Source of the DNA: Chloroflexota bacterium
GTDB lineage: Bacteria > Chloroflexota > Limnocylindria > Limnocylindrales > CSP1-4
NCBI GenBank assembly: GCA_015478725.1
Contig: JADMIG010000018.1
Location: 1-56,039 of the forward strand
Length of the DNA stretch: 56,039 bases
Direction of reading: 5' to 3'
Part shown: in pieces, positions 25,155 to 32,597 of the stretch
Layout of the letters: the number at the start of each line of letters is the position of its first letter
Position numbering within the stretch: position 1 is the first letter of the stretch
The notes under the pieces: generated by a model
The model's database searches: none
What the model was told of the DNA's origin: nothing
What the model saw: only the letters and a program-made list of their open reading frames with translations
Translations under genes and position numbers: made by a program

Positions 25155-26254
25155 CGCGCGTCCGCGAGGTTCGCGTCGACGTCCTCGAGATGCCGCTTCG
25201 CGTCCCTGTCGCGACTACCGACCATCGGTGGGCGACACGCCGCCTGGCGATCGTCCGGCTGATCGCCGAGGATGGGCTGGAGGGGATCGGCGAGGTGGCG
25301 GGCGGTGAGCCGGACGGGCTGCCCGCTCCGATCCCCAACGGGCTCGTGGGGCGGTTCGCCGGCCTCGACCTGGCCGACCCGGCCGAACTCGACGAGCGGC
25401 TGCGCGAGATCGAGCGAGTGCCGTCCATCGGTCGGGCCCTCCGGTCGGCGCTCGAGACCGCCGCGGTCGACCTCCTCGCCAGGGCGGCCGGCGTGTCCGT
25501 CGCCGCGTCCCTCGCGGCCGGCCCGTACTCCCGGGTCCCGCTGAACGGGCTGGTGGGGATCGACACACCGGAGGCCGCGGCACGAGCGGCCGTGACGCTC
25601 ACTGAGGCCGGATTCACGTGCCTGAAGCTGAAGGGCGGCCGCGAGCAGCCGATGCTCCTCGCCGAGCGGGTCCGGGCCGTCCGTGCGGCCGTCGGTCCGG
25701 CGGTCCGGCTTCGGCTCGATGTCAACGGCACCTGGTCCGGGCTGACCGAGGCGATCACGGCGATCGAGGCGGTGGCCGGGTTCGATCTCGAGTACATCGA
25801 GCAGCCGCTTCCGCCCGAGCTGGGGCCCGGCACGCTCGCCACGCTCCGCTGCGCCGTCTCGGTCCCGCTCGCGGCCGATGAGTCGGTCACCGATCCGGAG
25901 GCTGCCCGTGCGCTCCTCGAGGCGGGTGCGGCCGACGTCCTCGTCGTCAAGCCGGCCCGTGTGGGGGGGATCCGGCAGGCTCGACGGATCGCCGACCTGG
26001 CTGCTGCCGCCGGGGTCCCGATCGTCGTCTCAACGCTCTTCGAGACCGGGATCGGGGTCGCCGCGGCACTCCACCTCGCGGCGACGCTCGGCGATGGCGG
26101 CAGGGAGCACGGCCTGGCGACGGTCGGCCTCCTCGCGTCAGACCTGCTCGCAGAGCCCCTATCGATCGTCGATGGCTCGATGACCCTCCCGTCCGGTCCC
26201 GGGCTGGGCGTTCGGCTCGATCCGGTCGCGGTCGAGACGTACCAGGCCCGATGA
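25151..26254 (+). CDS. menC: o-Succinylbenzoate synthase MenC
   Basis: A 367-residue enolase-superfamily enzyme dehydrating SHCHC to o-succinylbenzoate. All catalytic positions are seen: KxK (K159, K161), metal ligands D190 (LDVNGTW), E217 (IEQPL) and D243 (AADES), and the general acid/base K267 (VVKPAR). The sequence type is shared with N-succinylamino-acid racemases and dipeptide epimerases, but the operon context points to MenC. GTG start at 25151 overlaps the menA stop. Confidence 0.88.
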   Translation: MTRVREVRVDVLEMPLRVPVATTDHRWATRRLAIVRLIAEDGLEGIGEVAGGEPDGLPAPIPNGLVGRFAGLDLADPAELDERLREIERVPSIGRALRSALETAAVDLLARAAGVSVAASLAAGPYSRVPLNGLVGIDTPEAAARAAVTLTEAGFTCLKLKGGREQPMLLAERVRAVRAAVGPAVRLRLDVNGTWSGLTEAITAIEAVAGFDLEYIEQPLPPELGPGTLATLRCAVSVPLAADESVTDPEAARALLEAGAADVLVVKPARVGGIRQARRIADLAAAAGVPIVVSTLFETGIGVAAALHLAATLGDGGREHGLATVGLLASDLLAEPLSIVDGSMTLPSGPGLGVRLDPVAVETYQAR

Positions 26255-27747
26255 GCGGCCTCATTCGCGACTGGCTCGTCGAGTGGGCGGCGGCGCGTCC
26301 CGATGCCGAGGCGGTCGTCGACAGGGGGACGCGCTGGACGTACGCGCAGCTCGAGGCGGTGACCCGGCGGATCGCCGCGGCGCTCCACGCGGAGGCTCTC
26401 GGCGAGGGGTCGCGCGTCGCGACGCTCCTCGGCGACGGCGCGGTCACCGTCGCCGTCGTCCACGCCGTCCGGCGGCTTGGCGCCGTGCTCGTTCCGCTCA
26501 ACCGCCGCGCCGCGCCTGCTGAGCTCGCCTTCCAGCTGGCCGCCGCCGAGGGAGCGGTCCTCGTTCACGATCCGGAGCGGGCCGGCCTGGCCCGGGCAGC
26601 CCTCGCCGACCGCCCGACCGTCCGGCTGCTCGGAATCGCGCAGCTGCTCGCCGGTACTGCCGACCAGTCGGCGGCCCTCGCGGCCTTCCGCGACGAGGTC
26701 GACCTGGAGGCGCCCGCGACGATCCTCTTCACCTCCGGGACGACCGGTCGCCCGAAGGGCGCCGTCCTGACGCACGGCTGCCACGTCGCGAGCGCGGATG
26801 CGTGGGCCGTCTTCCTCGAACCGCGGCGGAGCGATCGCTGGCTCGCCTGCCTGCCCCTCTTCCACGTCGCTGGCCTGGCGATGGTCGTGCGAGCGAGCCG
26901 GTGGGGCCTCCCGCTCGAGGTCCACGAACGGTTCGACCCGTCCGCGGTCGACCGCGCCGTCGAGGACGGAGTCAGCCACCTGTCGCTCGTCGGACCGACA
27001 CTCGAGCGGCTCCTGGAGGTCCGCCCCGACCGACCGGTCCCGCCCACGCTGCGGGCGATGCTCCTGGGCGGCGGACCGATCCAGGCGGCGCTCGTGACAC
27101 GCGCCTGCGATCGTGGTCTGCCGGTTGTCTCGACCTACGGCCTGACCGAGACGGCGTCGGGGGTCGCGGCGCTGGCGGCCGAGACGGCCGCGCAGCGCCC
27201 CGCGGCGGCGGGCCGGCCGCTGCCCGGCGTCGAGCTCCGGATCGCGGTCGACGGGCGGGCGGCCCGGCCGGACGAGGTCGGGGAGATCGTCGTCCGCGGG
27301 CCGATGGTCTTCGCCGGCTATGCTGGCCTGCCCGGCGAGACGGCCCGCGTCCTGCGCGACGGTTGGCTGCGCACCGGCGACCTCGGCGCGCGCGATGGCG
27401 ACGGATACCTCACCGTCGTCGATCGCCGCGACGACCTGTTCGTGTCCGGCGGCGAGAACGTCTATCCGGCTGAGGTCGAGGCCGTCCTCCTGACCCACCC
27501 GGCCGTCGTCGAGGCGGCCGTCGTGGGGCGCCCGGATCCGCGCTGGGGCGCCGTCCCGGTCGCGGCGATCGTCCTGGGGCCGGGCGCCGTGGCGAGCGAT
27601 CGTGTGCTGGCGGCTCACTGTCGGGCCCGGCTGGCGGGCTTCAAGGTCCCGGTGGCCTTCCACCGTCTGAGCGCCCTCCCGCCGACAGTGGGCGGCAAGC
27701 TCCTTCGGCGCGAGGTCCGCGCGCTGCTCACGGAGCGGTCGACGTGA
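26251..27747 (+). CDS. menE: o-Succinylbenzoate-CoA ligase MenE
   Basis: A 498-residue AMP-forming acyl-CoA synthetase. Visible motifs are the phosphate loop LFTSGTTGRPKGAVLTH, the STYGLTETASG adenine site, LRTGDLGARDGDGYLTVVDR and the C-terminal catalytic lysine in TVGGKLLRREVR. It activates o-succinylbenzoate for MenB. ATG 26251 overlaps the menC stop by 4 bases. Confidence 0.92.
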   Translation: MSGLIRDWLVEWAAARPDAEAVVDRGTRWTYAQLEAVTRRIAAALHAEALGEGSRVATLLGDGAVTVAVVHAVRRLGAVLVPLNRRAAPAELAFQLAAAEGAVLVHDPERAGLARAALADRPTVRLLGIAQLLAGTADQSAALAAFRDEVDLEAPATILFTSGTTGRPKGAVLTHGCHVASADAWAVFLEPRRSDRWLACLPLFHVAGLAMVVRASRWGLPLEVHERFDPSAVDRAVEDGVSHLSLVGPTLERLLEVRPDRPVPPTLRAMLLGGGPIQAALVTRACDRGLPVVSTYGLTETASGVAALAAETAAQRPAAAGRPLPGVELRIAVDGRAARPDEVGEIVVRGPMVFAGYAGLPGETARVLRDGWLRTGDLGARDGDGYLTVVDRRDDLFVSGGENVYPAEVEAVLLTHPAVVEAAVVGRPDPRWGAVPVAAIVLGPGAVASDRVLAAHCRARLAGFKVPVAFHRLSALPPTVGGKLLRREVRALLTERST

Positions 27748-28610
27748 GCGGGGCACCCGTCCGGTTCCTCGAGCGCGACGGGTGGGCCCTGGCCTACCGC
27801 CGGACGGGCGGCGGTCCCTCGCTCGTCCTCCTCCATGCGACGCTCTCCTCCTCTGCGCAGCTCCAGTCGCTGGCGGACCGCCTCGCCGCGTCGTTCACGG
27901 TCATCGCGGTCGATCGGCGGGGGAGCGGGGAGAGCCGCCCGCCCGGGGCGCCCCCGCCTGGACCGATCGACGTGGCCGTGCACGTCGACGACCTGGCCGC
28001 GATCCTTGCCGCCGAGCGGGTCGAGCCCATCCTCGCCGTGGGCCACAGCTACGGCGGCTGTCTCGCCCTCGAGTTCGCCGCCCGCCGGCCGGGGCTCATC
28101 ACGGGCAGCTGGGTGTACGAACCCCCGTACGCGCCGATCGGCGGGCCGGCGGTCCGAGCCACCCTCGCCGACGTCGCCCGGCGGACGGCCGCGGCGGGTC
28201 GACGGGGCGGGCAGGGCGCAGCCGCCGAGGCCTTCCTGTCGGCCGTGGGCGGCGCCGGAGCCATACAGGGCCTCTCGCCGGCCGCCCGGCAGCGGATCCG
28301 GCTGGCAGGCTCGGCCGCCCTCGCCGATGCTGCCCTCCTTGGTCTCGAGCCCGACGGGCTCGAACGGATCCGGTGCCCGGTCGTCGTCGCGACGGGGACG
28401 GCGAGCCAGCCCGTCTACGCCGCTATCGCCGAGGCGCTCGTCGAGCGGGTGCCGGAAGCGGCCCGCGAGTGGATCGATGGCGCCGCCCACGGCGCGCCGC
28501 TCACCCACTCGGGGATCGTCGCCGCGGCGATCGAGGCGTTCGCTGCCCGAAGCGGCTGGACCGGGTTCGAACCGGCTCGTCTCGATCCGGATTCGGGGTC
28601 CAGCCGATGA
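27744..28610 (+). CDS. Alpha/beta hydrolase of the menaquinone operon
   Basis: A 288-residue alpha/beta hydrolase. The nucleophile Ser102 sits in VGHSYGGCLAL, the oxyanion segment is LVLLHATLSSS, and a His lies in DGAAHGAPLTH near the C-terminus; AVDRRGSGES is the usual strand-4 motif. It is GTG-started and coupled to menE (GTGA) and to the menG fragment (ATGA). The operon has no recognised hotdog-type DHNA-CoA thioesterase, so this protein might release 1,4-dihydroxy-2-naphthoate from CoA. That role is inference; it may also be a second MenH-like protein or a general esterase. Confidence 0.8.
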   Translation: MSGAPVRFLERDGWALAYRRTGGGPSLVLLHATLSSSAQLQSLADRLAASFTVIAVDRRGSGESRPPGAPPPGPIDVAVHVDDLAAILAAERVEPILAVGHSYGGCLALEFAARRPGLITGSWVYEPPYAPIGGPAVRATLADVARRTAAAGRRGGQGAAAEAFLSAVGGAGAIQGLSPAARQRIRLAGSAALADAALLGLEPDGLERIRCPVVVATGTASQPVYAAIAEALVERVPEAAREWIDGAAHGAPLTHSGIVAAAIEAFAARSGWTGFEPARLDPDSGSSR

Positions 28611-28786
28611 CCGGGAGCAACGACGCGCCGCCCGAGCGGATCCGGGAGATGTTCGACCGGATCGCCGACGTCCATCGGGCCAGGGACGCGCTGGCCTCCG
28701 GATTTCAAGGAGCCTCGCTGGCGGCGGCAGGCTCGATGCTCGGGAAGTTCGTCCGGCCGGCCGCCGGCCGTGTGCCCGTTCCATGA
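28607..28786 (+). pseudogene. Truncated menaquinone methyltransferase (menG/ubiE) fragment
   Basis: The frame begins with ATG 28607 overlapping the hydrolase stop, as an intact last operon gene would. Residues 1-23 (PPERIREMFDRIADV) match the N-terminus of MenG/UbiE methyltransferases, which continue with a Y-D-x-x-N segment. Here the homology stops, and 35 unrelated residues lead to a TGA at 28784. None of the SAM-binding motifs (such as DVxxGTG) is present. The enzyme that methylates demethylmenaquinone is therefore not encoded here; an IS remnant lies about 120 bases downstream. Confidence 0.7.
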
Positions 28787-28907
28787 ACGGGCGGTACCGA
28801 TCCGACTGTCGGTCGACGCCCCCCGCCGCCCTCGCGATCTCACTCGCCCCCGGCCGTCGTGTCCAATCCACGGCCGTTAGCTCTGACACTCGCGGGCGCC
28901 CGACCCC

Positions 28908-28951
28908 GGTCAAGTCCCAGGACGCACGGTGTAACGGGCTTCAACCTCGCG
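28908..28951 (-). repeat. Dispersed 44-bp element, copy B (IS end)
   Basis: Matches 12049-12091 at about 34 of 44 positions (shared blocks GGTCA, GTCCC, GGACG, GTAAC, GGGC, TCA, CCTCGCG on the plus strand). It starts 11 bases beyond the transposase-tail stop codon. Confidence 0.5.
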
Positions 28952-29105
28952 TCGCGGATGATCAACTCGCGATGAAGAGCGCCGCGTGGACCGCTGCATG
29001 GTCGACGACGGCATCCATGGCGGCCACAGGCTCGGGCCCGAAGTAGCGGCGGCCGTCCTGCCACTCGTCGTCCAGCTCGGCCAGCTGGCCGGTCGCCTTC
29101 GGGCT
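28908..29105 (-). mobile_element. IS256-type transposase tail and terminal sequence (remnant)
   Basis: Read on the minus strand, codons from about 29105 down to a TGA at 28962-28964 give a tail containing LAELDDEWQDGRRYF and then EPVAAMDAVVDHAA. The D-E-W-Q-x-x-R-R-Y segment is typical of the C-terminus of IS256-family transposases. Immediately downstream (28951-28908) is a 44-bp sequence ending in GGGACTTGACC, in the place where the element terminus should be, and it recurs at 12049-12091. The catalytic DDE region and the other end are absent. Similarity is judged from memory of the family. Confidence 0.5.
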
Positions 29106-29135
29106 CCGATCAGGGGCCCGCCTTCCCCGGGTCGC

Positions 29136-29495
29136 CTACTCGACCTTGATCGTCCTGCGATTCCTGGCGGGCGCGTGTGGTCGCTTCTGGTCCGTCTCCA
29201 TCCGTCCGATCCAGAAGTCGACGATCGAACGGATCCCGAGGAGGTGCTCGCGGCCGGCATTCCGGAAGTGTCCGCTCGCCTCGGGCGGCGCGACGCGGCT
29301 CATCAGATCCCGGCCTCTCTCGCGCAGTCCGAACGTACGCTCGAGCCGGGCGAGGCGAGCCTCAAGTTCGGCCAGCCGTTCCTCGGCCGGGCCGGACTCG
29401 CCCATCGGCATACCGGCTGAAGGAACCGCCGTCCTCCGTCGGCGCGTCGTGGACCCCTGCGAGCCTCGGGCGGCTCGTCGCTCGTCAGTCATCAT
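29136..29495 (-). CDS. Small helical protein coupled to ArsA-HSP20 ATPase, unknown function
   Basis: A 119-residue protein not recognised. The first 35 residues are basic and probably disordered; residues 36-62 (EERLAELEARLARLERTFGL) form a short coiled coil; residues 62-100 look like a helical module with REHLLGIRSIVDFWIGRME; the tail is basic. Its ATG overlaps the stop of the ATPase (ATGA on the minus strand), so it is translated with it and is probably a partner. Its TAG stop lies in the same frame as the following transposase remnant. Confidence 0.6.
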   Translation of the reverse strand: MMTDERRAARGSQGSTTRRRRTAVPSAGMPMGESGPAEERLAELEARLARLERTFGLRERGRDLMSRVAPPEASGHFRNAGREHLLGIRSIVDFWIGRMETDQKRPHAPARNRRTIKVE

Positions 29496-30685
29496 CGACC
29501 TCCTTCTGCACCGTTCTTTGTCCGGGTCGAGAATTCGATACGCAGGATCCCGTCCTCCATCTTCGCTCCGGTCGTCGGCGCGTCGACGAGCGCCCGAGGC
29601 AGGACGAGCGTTCGACGCCAGTTTCCGACCTGGAGCACCAGGTCGTCGCCGTCGCGCGAGAGGCCGACCTCCTCGCGGCTCGTGAAGGGCAGGGCGATCT
29701 CGAGGATGTGCCTCCCGCCCTCGGTTCGGATCCGGTACGGGCGTCCCCGATAGAAGAAGCTGCCGGGATCCTCGTCGCCGAAGAGGGCGCGGCCGATCTC
29801 CCGTAATCCGGCGGCGCCGACGACCTCCTGGTCGAAGAAGGGCACGGTCCGGACCGGAACGGGGGCGAAATCTTCGCGGACCCGGGGCAGGTCCCGCTGC
29901 TGTGCGTCACGGAGGCCCGCGAAGTAGCCATCGACCGCCGCCGGGAGGACGCGGTTGCACACGACAAGGTCACTCGGGTAGCCGAAGAGGTGGAAGTAGG
30001 TGAACGAGCGGCGGGCTTCGGCGATCGCGAGTTGCTCGAGCGCGAGGACCAGGCGGACCGACGATCGCTCGGGGTCGGCGAGCAGCCGATGGACGAGATC
30101 GAGACGGGTGAGCAGGCGCTCGGCGGCGGCGAAGACTTCATCGTGCGGAACCGGCACGCCGATCATCCGTTCGATGACGGGCCGGCCGAGCCGGCTCACC
30201 CGGCGGCCGATCGGAGCGATGCGGTCGACCCACCAGCGGCTGGCCTCGGGCAGGGAGAGCAGGCGGAGGGTCTCGCCGGTCGGGGCCGCGTCGACGACGA
30301 TCAGGTCGTAGCGACCCGATTCCACGTGATCCGCGATCCAGAGCAGGTTGCCGAGTTCGTCCATCCCCGGCAGGACCGTCATCTCCTCGGCCATCACGGC
30401 ATCGAGACCGCGCCAGCTGAACAGCTCGGCCATATAGGTCTGGATCGTCCGCCAGTACCGCCCGATGTTGAAATAGACGTCGGGTTCCTGTGCCCACAGG
30501 TTCGGGGCGATCTCGGACGGTTCCGGTCCGAGCCGGGTGTCGAACGCGTCGCCCAGGCTGTGGGCGATGTCCGTGGAGAGGACGATCGTGCGAGTGCCAC
30601 GGTCCGCGCTCAGGAGCGCCGTCGCGGCCGCGACGCTCGTCTTGCCGACGCCGCCCTTGCCGGTGTACAGGAGGATCCGGGTCAT
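29492..30685 (-). CDS. ArsA-type ATPase with C-terminal HSP20-like domain
   Basis: A 397-residue cytoplasmic P-loop ATPase of the ArsA/Get3 family. The deviant Walker A is TGKGGVGKTS (residues 8-17), the switch I region is LSTDIAHSLGDAF, and switch II is VVDAAPTGETLRLL. The last 90 residues are an HSP20-like beta domain (ALPFTSREEVGLSRDGDDL, then VLPRAL) found in ArsA-HSP20 proteins. No arsenite Cys pair or other ars gene is near, so client targeting rather than arsenic export is more likely. I chose ATG 30685, directly before the P-loop domain; a longer frame runs into the promoter region. Confidence 0.88.
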   Translation of the reverse strand: MTRILLYTGKGGVGKTSVAAATALLSADRGTRTIVLSTDIAHSLGDAFDTRLGPEPSEIAPNLWAQEPDVYFNIGRYWRTIQTYMAELFSWRGLDAVMAEEMTVLPGMDELGNLLWIADHVESGRYDLIVVDAAPTGETLRLLSLPEASRWWVDRIAPIGRRVSRLGRPVIERMIGVPVPHDEVFAAAERLLTRLDLVHRLLADPERSSVRLVLALEQLAIAEARRSFTYFHLFGYPSDLVVCNRVLPAAVDGYFAGLRDAQQRDLPRVREDFAPVPVRTVPFFDQEVVGAAGLREIGRALFGDEDPGSFFYRGRPYRIRTEGGRHILEIALPFTSREEVGLSRDGDDLVLQVGNWRRTLVLPRALVDAPTTGAKMEDGILRIEFSTRTKNGAEGGR

Positions 30686-30720
30686 CGGCGACACCCAATG
30701 CGAGCGGGGAACAGGTCGCC

Positions 30721-30726
30721 ATGCTA
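30721..30726 (-). promoter_or_regulatory. Candidate -10 box of the ArsA operon
   Basis: TAGCAT on the minus strand, followed by GG, lies 35 bases upstream of the ATPase ATG. It is back-to-back with the YihY promoter at 30751-30779. The -35 is not clear. Confidence 0.3.
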
Positions 30727-30750
30727 CGCCCGATCGCGATGGAACCTCCC

Positions 30751-30779
30751 TGTGCGAGCCGTCCGGCATCCGCTACGCT
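30751..30779 (+). promoter_or_regulatory. Promoter, copy 1 of a duplicated promoter segment
   Basis: TGTGCG (30751-30756), a 17-base spacer and TACGCT (30774-30779). The segment is nearly identical to 36325-36353 in front of the cyclase gene, including the spacer block TCCGGCATCCGC. An ATG (30792) of the broken YihY gene follows. Confidence 0.5.
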
Positions 30780-30791
30780 AGGCGTCTGGAG

Positions 30792-31698
30792 ATGCTCGCC
30801 CGAAGTCCTCCTGTCCGACCTACAGGCCGACACGATCGCGGTCGCTGATCCCAGGCCGCCTGCTCCAGCGCCCAAAGGGCCGTTTGGGACGCGGCCGGCG
30901 GCGGTCTCCTCGCAGCGGGGCTCGCCTTCAACTCGCTCTTCGCGATCCTGCCCTCGATCCTCCTGGTCATCGGCGTGGTCGGTGTCTTCCTCGGTGACCC
31001 GGGCAGGCTGGCCGCACTGTCAGCCAACCTGTCGGCGACCTTTCCGCCCCTCACGAGCTTCTTCAAGGAGGCGCTGGCGGGCTTCGCGGACGGCGCGGTC
31101 ACCTATTCCGTCGTTGGCGTGGTCGTCCTCGTCTGGGGCGCCAGTCGGTTCTACCAGTCACTCGACGATGCGATGGCCCGGATCTTCGAGAGCACACGCC
31201 GGCGTGATCCACTCCAACGCGGCGTGTTCGGCATCCTCTCCGTGCTCCTGCTCGGGGCAGGCGTCGGCGGTGTCATCGCCGCTTCGCACCTCGTCGCCAA
31301 CCTCGCCGCCGATGGGATACCCGGCGTCGCCCTCGGCGCCTCGATCCTCAGCTCCACCATCGGCTCAGGGCTCGTCATCGTCACCGTGTTCAGTGGGGGA
31401 TCGCGATCTTGTACCGCCTCGTTCCGACCACCGGCCGGAATGGCAGATGATCGGCCGGCCGGCGATCGTCGTCGGTACGTTCACCGCGATGTTCACGGTG
31501 CTCTTTGCGGCGCTCACCCCCCAGCTCGGGGGCTCCCTGCAGGTCTACGGTGCGTTCGTGGCCGTATTCGGCGCGATGATCTGGCTGTCATTCGTCAGTC
31601 AGGCGCTCCTGATCGGCGCCGCCTGGGTTCACCGCAGGGTGGTCCTGGACGACGCGCTCAAGGCGCGGAGAGTGGGAGCGGCGGGCGGGTTCATGTAA
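30792..31698 (+). pseudogene. YihY/BrkB-family membrane protein, frameshifted
   Basis: The protein is readable only by joining frames. From about 30849 to 31393 one frame gives GLAFNSLFAILPSILLVIGV, then FFKEALAGFADGAV, ASRFYQSLDDAMARIFE and GASILSSTIGSG, the membrane core of YihY/BrkB proteins. Near 31393 one base is missing, and QWGIAILYRLVPTT follows in a second frame. Near 31438 one more base is missing, and PEWQMIGRPAIVVGTFTA plus two further helices are read in a third frame to TAA 31696-31698. A TGA (30846-30848) also interrupts the path back to ATG 30792. Either a decayed gene or assembly errors. Confidence 0.7.
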
Positions 31699-32015
31699 CG
31701 ACGGTTCATGTAACGACGGAGGACCCGCTCTGTCGCCCAGGTCGCAGCCCAGCCGAGCGGAAGATATCGACCCGGCAGGAACAACAGGCCCGCACCCGCG
31801 AGTTCTCTGGCCGCCGGATGGCGAACGGCGCTGCGGACCGCGGCTCGCACATCCCGTGGATGTCGCACGTCCCGCAGCAGGGCGGATCGGTCGTTTGCGA
31901 CGCGCCGAGCCATGTCGCGGAGGGTCGCCGATCGAGCGGCCGCGAAGATCACGCCGCGAGTCTCGGGCAAGGTGGCGAGGCGGATGACCCGGCCGAACTT
32001 GGTCATGGATGGCAT
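31629..32015 (-). CDS. Small basic hypothetical protein
   Basis: A 128-residue arginine-rich protein with alternating short helices (GVIFAAARSATLRDMARRVAND, then DVRAAVRSAVRHP) and one hydrophobic stretch (AGAGLLFLPGRYLPLGWAATWA), probably membrane-associated. No family recognised. It is convergent with the YihY pseudogene and overlaps its last 70 bases. The 15-base duplication at 31688-31717 falls in its frame and doubles the peptide RRYMN, so the natural C-terminus may lie there. Confidence 0.5.
   Translation of the reverse strand: MPSMTKFGRVIRLATLPETRGVIFAAARSATLRDMARRVANDRSALLRDVRHPRDVRAAVRSAVRHPAARELAGAGLLFLPGRYLPLGWAATWATERVLRRYMNRRYMNPPAAPTLRALSASSRTTLR
31688..31717. repeat. 15-bp perfect tandem duplication
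   Basis: GGTTCATGTAACGAC occurs twice back to back. It repeats the last codons and TAA of the YihY frame on the plus strand and adds five in-frame residues to the minus-strand small gene. Confidence 0.85.
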
Positions 32016-32075
32016 CCGATCATCCCACGGGGGCGGACCTGAATCTCGATTCTGGCGCGTTCGTGGCGTTGCGCG

Positions 32076-32300
32076 TCAGCGGTCGCTCGGGGTCGGCCGA
32101 TCGGGCGTTGTGGTTGGATCGCCCCAACCGCTCTGAGGCCGACGAGCCTTGCGGACGTCATCGCCGAGATTCCCAAGGTCCTTGCGGGCTTCGTCGCCGG
32201 CGTTGCCGACGCGATCCTTGAGGTCTGCGCCGTCCACGCCGCGAGCGGCCTTCCTGATCCCGGTCTTGACCTCGCGGTAGGTTCGCTTCGCTTCGTCCAT
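32076..32300 (-). CDS. Small hydrophilic stress-type protein
   Basis: A 74-residue charged protein without membrane segment. Its composition (repeated K/R with D/E and A, for example YREVKTGIRKAARG and DEARKDLGNLGDDVRKA) suggests an amphipathic or disordered stress protein resembling CsbD-like small proteins, but no family signature is certain. ATG 32298-32300 has AAGGAGACAG upstream; an earlier ATG lacks a ribosome site. Confidence 0.55.
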   Translation of the reverse strand: MDEAKRTYREVKTGIRKAARGVDGADLKDRVGNAGDEARKDLGNLGDDVRKARRPQSGWGDPTTTPDRPTPSDR

Positions 32301-32335
32301 CGATCTGTCTCCTTGCGATTGCTCGCGGGCGACCA

Positions 32336-32425
32336 TCACAGTTTGATGACGCCCACCAGGATGAGGATCACCACGACGATGACGATCACGCCGACGATCC
32401 CGACGCCACCGTTCCTGTAACCCAT
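32336..32425 (-). CDS. 29-residue single-pass membrane peptide
   Basis: ATG 32423-32425 follows an excellent ribosome site (GAGGGAGGCGAG). The product is MGYRNGGVG followed by a run of 17 almost purely aliphatic residues (Val, Ile, Leu, one Gly) and the end VIKL. It would span the membrane once with its short glycine-rich N-terminus outside or inside. It lies 35 bases upstream of the stress-type protein and in the same direction, so they may be co-transcribed. Too short for ordinary gene finding. Confidence 0.55.
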   Translation of the reverse strand: MGYRNGGVGIVGVIVIVVVILILVGVIKL

Positions 32426-32597
32426 CTCGCCTCCCTCGTTTACTGCAGGCGCCTCATGACCGCGATCCCAGCGCGATCGGCAGCCCCTGTCCGGCACGAT
32501 GGGGCGGGTGGTCCGCGGAAACAAGGATGGAAACACGGTGACGACCTCCTCGACGGATCGCTCCGCGCGACCGGTGCGACCGTCCCGATGTCGACGG

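Noticed and set aside
25066-27756. Long antisense frame opposite menC and menE
   Set aside because: Shadow; plus-strand genes have intact catalytic residues and 4-base couplings.
28561-28580. tRNA T-arm-like GGGTTCGAACC
   Set aside because: It lies inside the alpha/beta hydrolase coding frame, and no acceptor, D or anticodon arm fits around it.
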